NCBI GenBank assembly: GCA_902768335.1
Contig: CACXKR010000020.1
Coordinates: 1 to 39,606, forward strand
Direction: 5' to 3'
DNA from: an uncultured Erysipelotrichaceae bacterium
Lineage (GTDB): Bacteria; Bacillota_I; Bacilli_A; RFN20; CAG-826
DNA: 39,606 bases
Shown here: positions 32,617 to 39,606 of the stretch, piece after piece
Numbering within the stretch: the first letter of the stretch is position 1
How the letters are laid out: each line of letters starts with the position of its first letter
The notes under the pieces: model-generated
The model's database searches: none
Seen by the model: only the letters and a program-made list of their open reading frames with translations
What the model was told of the DNA's origin: nothing
Translations under genes and position numbers: made by a program

Positions 32617-32926
32617 GCGAGATAAGGGGAGAATTTGAACGTCTGGTCAACGTGAGAATAATCCTTCAAATCTCAAGCTTGTTAAGAAGAAAAACGAAGT
32701 TAAAGAACAACGGTGCACATTGCTCTCAAATAAGTTTTCTCCTTAATGAGAGGTCGACGTAGTTAATAGTTGCCTAAAAAGAGGCGTATCTCATTAACGA
32801 ATCGACGAACATTTTTAGCGTAACCCTATCAAATAGGATTTTGGTTCGCTAAAAGAAATTGTTCATAAAACCTCACGGATAATTTCGTTTCAAGTCCGGA
32901 GGTTAAAAGAAAGGAGAAAACAAATT
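32617..32926 (+). ncRNA. Conserved structured 5' leader RNA, copy 2
   Basis: Counterpart of copy 1. Stems: ACGT/ACGT around CTGGTCA; CTCTCA/TGAGAG (32723-32728 with 32747-32752); GTCGA/TCGAC (32753-32757 with 32802-32806); GTTAAT/ATTAAC (32762-32767 with 32793-32798) with a GCCT/AGGC hairpin inside; TTTTAGCG/CGCTAAAA (32813-32820 with 32847-32854); CCTC-A-CGGA with TCCGGAGG (32871-32879 with 32895-32902). Nearly invariant unpaired words are GTAGTTAATAGTTGCCT, AACGAATCGAC and TTGTTCATAA. The SD AAAGGAG (32910-32916) follows. Stem sequences differ from copy 1 at several places while pairing is kept. Confidence 0.6.
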
Positions 32927-35900
32927 ATGAACAAATTATTTACAAAAATTGCCGCACTTGCTTTAGGTGCGACAATGGCTGTAGGCGTAGGTGTTGCTGT
33001 TGCAAGTGGAAATGAAGCTAAGACTGCTGAAGCTACAACCGCCGGAACTGCTTATACTATTAGTTCAACGGCCGCTACCACAATCACAAATAACGGCCTC
33101 TATGTTTTAAAACAAGGTACGAATGGTTTTACTGGTAGTATTGCAAGTAACTGGGCTCAAACAACCACAACTGCATCTAATTATTTTATTCTCAAAGCTG
33201 TTGGATCTAGTACTTCATTCACGTTACAAGATATGGATGATTCTACTAAACAAATATATTGCTCAGCAGCCAAGAAGATTGCTTGGGGTTCAACTGGTAC
33301 AACATTCAAGTTCATGACTGGTAAAAAGACCACTTCGATTTCGAATGCTGTTGGCAATAGTACGGTTGGCACTTTGCAATACAACTCCTCTGGTGGTTTT
33401 AGACCATATACGTCTGCCACTGGTGCCGATGCTCAATTGTTTGCTGCTACTCCAGCATCTACAAAATTAACTGGAATCGCTTTATCCGGGACTGGCGTTG
33501 ACACATCTAGTGCTCCAGCATATAGCATTGAGTTTAATGCTAGTGATTCTACGGCCCATACAATTAACGTAGGTTTGACACCATCAAATGCTACCGACCA
33601 AAAGGTCAATATCACATCAACCGGTGGAACATCTGGATTAGTTACAAGAAGTACATCCCAAGTCACTTGTTCAAGTGGTTCAGGGTCGTTCACTGTGACA
33701 AGTAAAGGCGATGCTGGTTATGAAGTTTTGACCCTTAAGGGTAATACAGAAACATCCGTTCAAGCGTACTTGACCGTTACAGTACTTGATGATAGCAAAA
33801 CCTATTACTCAGTCAGTTACACTGGCTTACATGGTAACCTTTCAAACACTTCGAGCGTTGTTGAAGGTGATCCTTTGGATACTTATTTAGTCCCAGATAC
33901 TCATTATCATTTACCTACTTCTATTACACTGACCATGGGTGGAAGTACTTTGACTCCGGGAACGGATTACGATTACGACAACGAAACTGGCAGAATTCAA
34001 ATTCTCGAAGTTACTGGCGATGTTGTTGTTTCAACAAGCTGTGTCGAAGATAGCAAATACACTATTACATATGTTCACGGTGATCACGGAACTGGTGATG
34101 ACTATGTTGTTAATAATGTTTATGCCGGCTCATATACATTAGCAACATTTGCTACAGCTGGATTTACTGCTTCAAGTGGTTATTCATTTAAGAAATGGAG
34201 TGTTGGAGGTGTTGAATACGCTGAAGGTGCTTCAGTTACTATTAGTGGAGCCACAACAGTTACAGCTGTCTATCAAGAAGTAACAACATACACAATTGTT
34301 ACAGATGTTAGCAAGCTTGCTGATGGCACAAAATTCGTTCTTGTTGGCTATGCTTCTTCGACTTATCGAATCGATAAGGATTTGAATAGTGGTCATATTA
34401 AAATGAATGCTGTTACAGCCGCTACAACAATTTCAAACGGAACTTCATCTGGTAGTACGTTAGTTACCACAGAAGCGGATATTTATACTTTAAAAGGCTC
34501 TGCTGGTGCTTGGGAAATTGTTGATGCCTCTGGTAATTATTTACAATTCACAGGAACATCAAATGGTAACGACAGTTTTACAGATTCTAGTAGTGCGGAT
34601 ACTAAATTTTCAATCAGTTTGACTGATGGAAAAGTTATTATTGCAAGTAATTCCCGTTCTAGTCGTTATTTGTATTACAACACTTCGACCGGGGACTTAA
34701 GAAACTATGGAGGAACATCTTCATCTGTTATTGCATGTTATATGTTTGCTTACATCCCACCTCAAAATGAGTTAAGTTCAATCGCTCTTTCAGGTGATTA
34801 TAAGACTTCATTTGCTAGTGGTGATACATTCTCATTCGGTGGTACTGTAACTGCAAGTTACACAATTGCAAGTGATGCAAACGTCACAAGCAGCACAACA
34901 TTCCATTTAGATTCTTCTAGTGGAACAAATATGTCTGGTGTAACCATGACACATGCTGCTCACGATGGTCACACCATCTATGCCAAATACACCGAAGGTG
35001 GCATTACAAAAACCGCCTCTTATTCAATTACCGTTTCAAATGCTCCAGTAAGCAGTGTTTCTATTGAAACACACGCTGCTGAAGTTGGTCTTGAAGAAGA
35101 CTATTCTATTTCAGGTATTACTCCAACCGTTTTACCAGCTGATGCTGTTAAAACAACCGAATGGGTTGTCTCTGCTAACACTGTCAGCGATGATTATACT
35201 TGGAATGGAACAACATTAACTTCTGGTCAAACCGAAGGTACCATTACCTTAAGATGTCGTTCAACTGCTGATAACAGTAAATATGACGAATTAGTAGTTA
35301 CTGTTACAGGTGATCCAACTGCTGAATTTATCCCTGCATCCGTTTCTGGCTATGTTGGCAAAGGCGCATCTGTTGCCTTTACTTACGGAAACATAGATGA
35401 CACAAGTAAAATTGCCGTTTCATCAAGTAATGCTTCTGTTACTGTTGGAGCAATCACCGCTTCGGCTGGTGAAGGAAGCGTTGCCATTACATTTGTATCC
35501 GCTGGTAGTGCTACATTATCCATCTCCTACGATGGTGGTTCTACTTTAGATTCCATCACTGTTACTGTTAGTGATGATTCAGTTACAGCATTAACATGGT
35601 CTGCTCCAACAATAAAAGTTTATAGTGGTGCATCCACAACTGTCTCTGATGCAAGTTCATGGAATGTTCATTACACCATGGCTAGCGGAGACTATGGTAG
35701 CCTCCTTTACGGAGAATACACCCTTAAATTAGGTGGAAGTACAATTACTCTTCCACACACTTGGGATGCTACAGATGATGGTAAAGTGCTCAGCATTGAA
35801 TATGCCGGATATACTTCACCAACAACTTCGACTGTTGATGTTACACAAACATTACAAGCTGTTAATGCAAGCGATATAAGTGCATGGGATTATACATTCA

Positions 35901-36799
35901 CTGCAAAAGCTTGGAGTGCTGCCGGTAGTGCAACTCTCGATGATAAAGAATGGACTATGTCTGGAACAGATGATGGTACTCAATATTTTGGCTACGATGC
36001 AACTAAAGGACAACAATTTGGTTCTGGTTCTCACCCATATAGTGACTTAACACTATCATCATCTGCCTTTAGCGGAACAATCGCTTCTGTTACTGTTTAT
36101 ACATCAGGTGCAAAAGACATTGATGCAACAATTCAGGTAAGCGTCGGTGGTACAACCTATGGCGATGCTCAAACAATTACAGCAACAAATACTCCTTATA
36201 CATTTGATTTAGGTGGTAAATCTGGAACAATTTCGATTGACTATGTCAATAGTTCCTCTAAAGCCATTTACATCAAAGAGATTGTTGTAAACACTGTTTC
36301 TGGTTCACACAATATTGCCAATGCCTCAGGACACGAAGCTGCGCAAAAAGCTGTTGTTAAATTCGCAAAGACATTTAATGCTGCAATGGATACGACTGCT
36401 GGTTGCACAACCAATATGAGTTCTGCTTGGTCGACAGCCACAACTGCTTGGAATACATTCACAAGCGAAGCTGCTGCTTTAGGTTCAACTGAAGAAGCAT
36501 ACGCGAAGAATTTAATCAAGTATGCTACAGCTCAATGGACCGAAAACACTGATAGTGATTACAGTTATTGTCTTGAACGTGCGATGGCAACATATGAAAA
36601 ATGTGTTTCTTCATATGAAATGACCGCCTTTATGAGCACGGTTAGACCAGTTGGCCGTTCAGTCAATATCAATCCAATCAGTATCATTGGTAGCAAATCT
36701 GATTTCAATGTAATTTCAATTGTTGTGATTACATCAGTTATCTCATTAACCGCTATTGGAGGATATTTCTTCTTACGTAAACGTAAAGAAAATATCTAA
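32927..36799 (+). CDS. Large secreted Ig-like surface protein 2 with C-terminal membrane anchor
   Basis: A 1290-residue paralogue. Signal peptide MNKLFTKIAALALGATMAVG is the same as in protein 1. The interior differs: an N-terminal beta-domain, Big_2-like domains, two InlB/Flg_new-like segments (YSVSYTGLHGNLS; TITYVHGDHGTG), a Gly/Ser-rich beta-domain near residues 460-610 (resembling that at 425-590 of protein 1), more Ig-like domains and a discoidin-like stretch. A helical Cys-containing domain (AAQKAVVKFAKTFNAAMD...) precedes NPISIIGSK, a hydrophobic segment and GGYFFLRKRKENI. No LPXTG. Probably an adhesin or envelope structural protein, under the same leader as its paralogue. Confidence 0.85.
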   Translation: MNKLFTKIAALALGATMAVGVGVAVASGNEAKTAEATTAGTAYTISSTAATTITNNGLYVLKQGTNGFTGSIASNWAQTTTTASNYFILKAVGSSTSFTLQDMDDSTKQIYCSAAKKIAWGSTGTTFKFMTGKKTTSISNAVGNSTVGTLQYNSSGGFRPYTSATGADAQLFAATPASTKLTGIALSGTGVDTSSAPAYSIEFNASDSTAHTINVGLTPSNATDQKVNITSTGGTSGLVTRSTSQVTCSSGSGSFTVTSKGDAGYEVLTLKGNTETSVQAYLTVTVLDDSKTYYSVSYTGLHGNLSNTSSVVEGDPLDTYLVPDTHYHLPTSITLTMGGSTLTPGTDYDYDNETGRIQILEVTGDVVVSTSCVEDSKYTITYVHGDHGTGDDYVVNNVYAGSYTLATFATAGFTASSGYSFKKWSVGGVEYAEGASVTISGATTVTAVYQEVTTYTIVTDVSKLADGTKFVLVGYASSTYRIDKDLNSGHIKMNAVTAATTISNGTSSGSTLVTTEADIYTLKGSAGAWEIVDASGNYLQFTGTSNGNDSFTDSSSADTKFSISLTDGKVIIASNSRSSRYLYYNTSTGDLRNYGGTSSSVIACYMFAYIPPQNELSSIALSGDYKTSFASGDTFSFGGTVTASYTIASDANVTSSTTFHLDSSSGTNMSGVTMTHAAHDGHTIYAKYTEGGITKTASYSITVSNAPVSSVSIETHAAEVGLEEDYSISGITPTVLPADAVKTTEWVVSANTVSDDYTWNGTTLTSGQTEGTITLRCRSTADNSKYDELVVTVTGDPTAEFIPASVSGYVGKGASVAFTYGNIDDTSKIAVSSSNASVTVGAITASAGEGSVAITFVSAGSATLSISYDGGSTLDSITVTVSDDSVTALTWSAPTIKVYSGASTTVSDASSWNVHYTMASGDYGSLLYGEYTLKLGGSTITLPHTWDATDDGKVLSIEYAGYTSPTTSTVDVTQTLQAVNASDISAWDYTFTAKAWSAAGSATLDDKEWTMSGTDDGTQYFGYDATKGQQFGSGSHPYSDLTLSSSAFSGTIASVTVYTSGAKDIDATIQVSVGGTTYGDAQTITATNTPYTFDLGGKSGTISIDYVNSSSKAIYIKEIVVNTVSGSHNIANASGHEAAQKAVVKFAKTFNAAMDTTAGCTTNMSSAWSTATTAWNTFTSEAAALGSTEEAYAKNLIKYATAQWTENTDSDYSYCLERAMATYEKCVSSYEMTAFMSTVRPVGRSVNINPISIIGSKSDFNVISIVVITSVISLTAIGGYFFLRKRKENI

Positions 36800-36821
36800 T
36801 CCAAGATATTAATATTTAATA

Positions 36822-36857
36822 TAAGGACTTTAGGATTTTAGATCTTAAGGTCCTTTT
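36822..36857 (+). terminator. Terminator of surface-protein cassette 2
   Basis: Stem AAGGAC/GTCCTT (36822-36827 with 36849-36854) extended by GGAT/ATCT-type pairs, then T run. The motif AAGGACTT...TCCTTTT is shared with cassette 1. Confidence 0.75.
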
Positions 36858-36926
36858 TCTTTATATATAAATAAATATATAGATATGTCCTTTAATAGAG
36901 GATTTTTTAAAAATTTAAAGAATTTT

Positions 36927-36971
36927 CAAACTTTTTTCAAAATTCATCAGTATATAGTTAGTGAAAGGATG
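36927..36971 (+). promoter_or_regulatory. Shared promoter box, copy C
   Basis: CAAACTTTTTTCAAAATTCATCAGTATATAGTTAG then GAAAGGATG. It matches copies A and B in CAGTAT...AGTT and in the 31-36-base distance to the ATG; the upstream CGCAC is diverged to CAAAC. Confidence 0.45.
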
Positions 36972-36978
36972 TAACTAT

Positions 36979-37335
36979 ATGTCTAAATCAAAATCAAAAA
37001 TTCAACTCAACAATTTTTATCACCTATATGGAGGTGGTCGACACACTTCTTTTGTTTATAAGAAAAATAGTGAGAAGAAAACATACACTTCTTTAAAGTT
37101 TGGTACCACCAAAACAAAAGATTCTATATTAATAAAACCAATCGATGGAAAGAAAACCAAATATGTTCACAAACGACCTTATGAAGGAAAAAGAAGTGAT
37201 TATGGCAGTAGACCTCTAGATGGCATGTCATTAAATCAAGACGATAGTAAAACTTTTGAAGAGATTAAACAAAGAAGACCAAAACTAACTAGAAGAGCAA
37301 AAAATAATTATAAAAAAATGCCGTCAAGCGACTAA
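36979..37335 (+). CDS. Small basic protein of unknown function
   Basis: A 118-residue, Lys/Arg-rich, hydrophilic protein without membrane segment. A notable core is YVHKRPYEGKRSDYGSRPLDGM, preceded by an N-terminal block (NNFYHLYGGGRHTSFVY) and followed by RRPKLTRRAKNNYKK. It is not recognised. The basic charge suggests nucleic-acid binding. An upstream GTG at 36961 is in frame, but AAAGGA (36964-36969) favours ATG 36979. Its last codons overlap the first hairpin of the non-coding repeat region that follows (GCCGTC at 37320), so the C-terminus MPSSD may be recent. It shares its promoter box with the HTH-MntA and RhuM genes. Confidence 0.65.
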   Translation: MSKSKSKIQLNNFYHLYGGGRHTSFVYKKNSEKKTYTSLKFGTTKTKDSILIKPIDGKKTKYVHKRPYEGKRSDYGSRPLDGMSLNQDDSKTFEEIKQRRPKLTRRAKNNYKKMPSSD

Positions 37336-37660
37336 GGCTCCACGACGGCTCCTGCATAATTGCAAGCGAGATTATTTAAACAAAGAGAATGATATTTGTC
37401 AATAGACAAAATAAAAAGTCGATTCTGCAGACTTTCGTCCTTTGGCACGAGATACCCAATGGCTCTCTGAAATCGACCAAATATATTAAAGCAATATAGA
37501 TGTTATTAATCAATAGATAAATAAAAAAAGTCCACGTATTACTGCGACGATATTCATAAACGAACCAAGCGCAACCGCAGACAGCCTAGCATCCATGCTA
37601 GTGAGATTATTTAATCAAATTATTGATTAGATATCAAGAAAGACTAGATATGAGATAAAA
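37320..37660 (+). other. Non-coding, hairpin-rich region with diverged internal repeats
   Basis: No gene is evident for about 400 bases. Hairpins: GCCGTC/GACGGC (37320-37349), TGCA-TAAT-TGCA (37353-37364), GTCGATT/AATCGAC (37418-37424 with 37471-37477), CTGCG/CGCAG (37542-37546 with 37576-37580), CTAGCAT-CC-ATGCTAG (37586-37601). Repeated words: GAGATTATTTAA at 37368 and 37603; TCAATAGAYAAA followed by an A-rich run and GTC at 37399 and 37510. This suggests diverged repeat units with small structured elements, either an RNA array or recombination sites. Confidence 0.5.
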
Positions 37661-37735
37661 ATAATATGTTTACAAAATACGACACAGTGTGTAGTGAATT
37701 GAACCAATGCAGAAGTATTAGAAAGGAAATAAATT

Positions 37736-38764
37736 ATGAACGAATTAGAAAAATGTAATTATATTGATCAAGAGTTTTACAAGTCAGTAAAAGAAGTACT
37801 AGAACAAGCTAGAAAAAGAGTTTACCGAAACATCCAAAATGAAATGGTTCTTACCTACTGGCAAATTGGTAAGATGATTGTGGAAAAGCAAGGTGGTCTA
37901 GAACGTGCTAAATATGGTGATAGGTTGATTAAAGAACTTTCGATTCAATTAACCAAAGATTTTGGCAAAGGTTTTACCATTTCAAACCTAAAATATATGA
38001 GACAGTTTTTTCTCACATTTCAAAAAAGCCACGCACTGCGTGGCCAATTGACTTGGACGCATTATAAACTTATAATAAGTTTAGATAATGAAAAAGCTCG
38101 TGATTTTTATATCAAAAAAGCCGTCGAAGACAATTGGAGCACACGTCAGTTAGAAAGGGCGATTCATACCTTCTCCTACCAACGATATCTTTTAAGTAAA
38201 GGTAATCACGATGTGGTGGATGACACCGTTAAAAAAGAAGTCATCGATCCAAAAGATATAATTAAAGATCCATATGTCCTAGATTTTGTAGGGCTTAAAC
38301 CAGATTCTTCATTTTATGAAAAAGATTTAGAACAAGCTTTGATTACACATCTTAACGAATTCCTTCTTGAACTAGGAAGTGGTTTTGCTTTTGTAGCAAG
38401 GCAAAGAAGATTCGATATGGATGGTAGAAATTTCTATGTTGATCTTGTTTTGTATAATTACAAACTCAAATGTTTTGTTTTAATAGATTTGAAACGTGGA
38501 GATTTGACTCATCAAGATATCGGTCAAATGCAGATGTATGTTAATTATTACACAAGAGAAATGATGGAACCTGGAGATAACCCTCCAATAGGCATCATCT
38601 TAAGTGCGGATAAAAGCGATATGCTAGTGAAATACACTCTTCCACTTGATAACAAGCAGATATATGCCTCTAAATATATGCTATATCTTCCAAAGGAAGA
38701 AGAATTACAAAAAGAAATGAATAATCAATTAAAAGCATTGCAGGATTTTAGAAGTGATGATTAA
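37736..38764 (+). CDS. YhcG/DUF1016 family nuclease-like protein
   Basis: A 342-residue protein. The N-terminal DUF1016 domain (about 10-165; LTYWQIGKMIVEKQGG, KGFTISNLKYMRQF, QLTWTHYKLII) is followed by a PD-(D/E)XK-like domain (about 185-335): PYVLDFVGL, EKDLEQALITHLNEFLLELGSGFAF, FYVDLVLYN, FVLIDLKRG (the Asp and Lys of the D...DxK core), then GIILSADKSD. Members are predicted nucleases found with restriction-modification or mobile genes; their exact function is unsettled. A perfect hairpin (GCCACGC-ACT-GCGTGGC, 38028-38044) lies inside the coding region and encodes HALRG. RBS AAAGGAA (37721-37727). Confidence 0.9.
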   Translation: MNELEKCNYIDQEFYKSVKEVLEQARKRVYRNIQNEMVLTYWQIGKMIVEKQGGLERAKYGDRLIKELSIQLTKDFGKGFTISNLKYMRQFFLTFQKSHALRGQLTWTHYKLIISLDNEKARDFYIKKAVEDNWSTRQLERAIHTFSYQRYLLSKGNHDVVDDTVKKEVIDPKDIIKDPYVLDFVGLKPDSSFYEKDLEQALITHLNEFLLELGSGFAFVARQRRFDMDGRNFYVDLVLYNYKLKCFVLIDLKRGDLTHQDIGQMQMYVNYYTREMMEPGDNPPIGIILSADKSDMLVKYTLPLDNKQIYASKYMLYLPKEEELQKEMNNQLKALQDFRSDD

Positions 38765-38796
38765 GTAAGTTAGCATTAATGCTATATTTGTAAAAG

Positions 38797-38805
38797 TGTT
38801 ATAAT
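38797..38805 (+). promoter_or_regulatory. Extended -10 promoter of the small membrane protein gene
   Basis: TGTTATAAT (hexamer 38800-38805) with no clear -35. The palindrome AGCATTAATGCT (38772-38783) lies upstream. The RBS GATGAGGT precedes the ATG at 38823. Confidence 0.45.
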
Positions 38806-38822
38806 TAAGATGAGGTAATTTT

Positions 38823-39224
38823 ATGAAAAGAACATCACGTATATTTCTTAGAGTTGGCGCGATAGTGTCACTCGTCTTAGCAGGTATATTCCTATTATGT
38901 GGAGTAACATTCTTAATCCTTTCTCTTCCATTCTTTGTGGATGTGATTAGAGATGGAGTTAGTAGTGGAGAAATCTCCAGCAACGTTTCACCAGATGTTG
39001 CAGTGACTCTTTGGCTAAGTTTCTCTATTTCAACCTGCGTCATTTTCCTTGTTCTAACTGCATTTGCAGTTGTTAACGGAATCCTAGGCTTCAAATGTCT
39101 AAATAATCCAAACAAAAAACTATTGATAACCACAATAGTCTTTGGTTTCCTAAGTGGAACGGAATTAACTTCTGTCGGAGCGATCCTAGGAATAATTAGT
39201 CTTAATAGAGAAAAGAAGAATTAA
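38823..39224 (+). CDS. Small membrane protein, unknown function
   Basis: A 133-residue protein with four hydrophobic segments in two hairpins: about 10-37 (VGAIVSLVLAGIFLLCGVTFLIL), 60-90 (VAVTLWLSFSISTCVIFLVLTAFAVVNGILGF), 103-125, and a basic end. This is the look of a small Firmicutes membrane-domain family but no specific function can be given. Its stop overlaps that of the convergent gene on the minus strand (shared TTAA at 39221-39224). Confidence 0.7.
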   Translation: MKRTSRIFLRVGAIVSLVLAGIFLLCGVTFLILSLPFFVDVIRDGVSSGEISSNVSPDVAVTLWLSFSISTCVIFLVLTAFAVVNGILGFKCLNNPNKKLLITTIVFGFLSGTELTSVGAILGIISLNREKKN

Positions 39225-39511
39225 CCTTCTTTTTTCATTTCGCTATCAACATCGATAACTTCTTTATCTTCTTTTTCTTTGTCGCCCTTAACGGTCGTCT
39301 TAGCAGCGCCTCCAAGTGATTTACCTGCTTCACCAAAACCTTTACCAGTTTTGCTCCAAGCATTTCTTAGCTTAGATTGACCGTTTTCTTCGACATCATT
39401 TTTCTCATCAGTGAAGGCAACTTTCATCGTTGTCGCCATCGCCTTACCGAAGTTTTTAAATGCGTTACCGGTGTTCTTACCGAACGTCTTCCAGCTTTCT
39501 TTTCTACTCAT
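39221..39511 (-). CDS. Small Gly/Lys-rich soluble protein, unknown function
   Basis: A 96-residue protein, rich in Gly, Lys and Glu, with a pseudo-repeat: SWKTFGKNTGNAFKNFGKAM and AWSKTGKGFGEAGKSLGGAA. Both halves pattern as amphipathic helices (W/F/G spaced). The tail is acidic. Similar small proteins occur in gut Firmicutes but none is functionally known to me. On the minus strand GATAAT (39523-39518) lies six bases before the ATG at 39511, with no good Shine-Dalgarno, so it may also be leaderless, though a -35 is not evident. Confidence 0.65.
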   Translation of the reverse strand: MSRKESWKTFGKNTGNAFKNFGKAMATTMKVAFTDEKNDVEENGQSKLRNAWSKTGKGFGEAGKSLGGAAKTTVKGDKEKEDKEVIDVDSEMKKEG

Positions 39512-39556
39512 ACAACTATTATCTTATAAATTTTTATAAAAATATACGACAAAAAG

Positions 39557-39574
39557 AAGCAAAAAGCTTTGCTT
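39557..39574 (-). terminator. Probable terminator of a gene beyond the right edge
   Basis: Stem AAGCAAA/TTTGCTT with a four-base loop. Read on the minus strand it is followed by CTTTTTG, so it could end a minus-strand gene outside the window; on the plus strand it is followed by a weaker T run. Confidence 0.5.
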
Positions 39575-39606
39575 TTATAAAAACTAGAGATTTTAGCTTC
39601 AATTAT

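Noticed and set aside
27871-36799. LPXTG sortase substrates
   Set aside because: No LPXTG or close variant precedes the C-terminal helix in either protein.

Overview
The window looks like a chromosomal piece of an uncultured, host-associated, low-GC Gram-positive bacterium (Bacilli/Erysipelotrichia/Mollicutes-like). This is inferred from AT-rich sequence, lipoprotein and XRE-type membrane regulator genes, TrkH/RCK potassium uptake genes, and two very large Ig-domain surface proteins ending in a membrane anchor of the form GGYFFLRKRK. Tryptophan is encoded by TGG and the only tRNA is tRNA-Trp(CCA), so the standard bacterial code fits.

Layout. (1) 1-12 kb, mostly housekeeping and all on the plus strand: a partial membrane protein, an unusual helix-turn-helix/tryptophan synthase beta fusion, a small acetyltransferase-like protein, a membrane-anchored carboxylesterase, then a tight operon of glycosyltransferase 2/GtrA, DegV, alpha/beta hydrolase, two RCK proteins, two tandem TrkH channels and YqeY, closed by tRNA-Trp. 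(2) 12-27.5 kb, an accessory region: an ORF6N/PLD-like protein, an XRE/xenobiotic acetyltransferase fusion, a minus-strand lipase-like lipoprotein/alpha-amylase/hydrolase operon (the amylase has lost its C-terminal domain by frameshift), an XRE membrane sensor with a membrane partner, a MntA/HepT toxin-antitoxin locus with two HTH-MntA genes, another XRE membrane regulator, a DUF3990/HTH pair, a RhuM/PLD-like protein and an AbiEi/AbiEii pair. (3) 27.4-36.9 kb: two paralogous surface-protein cassettes, each with a roughly 320-nt conserved and apparently structured 5' leader, a 1290-1349 residue secreted Ig-like protein and a similar terminator. An orphan NUMOD1-like gene lies between them. (4) 37-39.6 kb: a small basic protein, a non-coding stretch rich in hairpins and repeats, a YhcG/DUF1016 nuclease-like gene and two small genes of unknown function.

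The most notable observations are: the paired structured leaders upstream of the surface-protein genes, whose stems are kept although their sequences differ; five promoters whose geometry places the transcription start on the start codon (leaderless mRNAs); HTH-enzyme fusions (TrpB, Vat-like acetyltransferase, MntA); a PLD-like HxRx4D domain shared by two proteins with different phage-antirepressor-type N-termini; a promoter box shared by three accessory genes; and the hairpin-rich repeat region at 37.3-37.65 kb. All family names come from motif recognition by eye; no database search was run.
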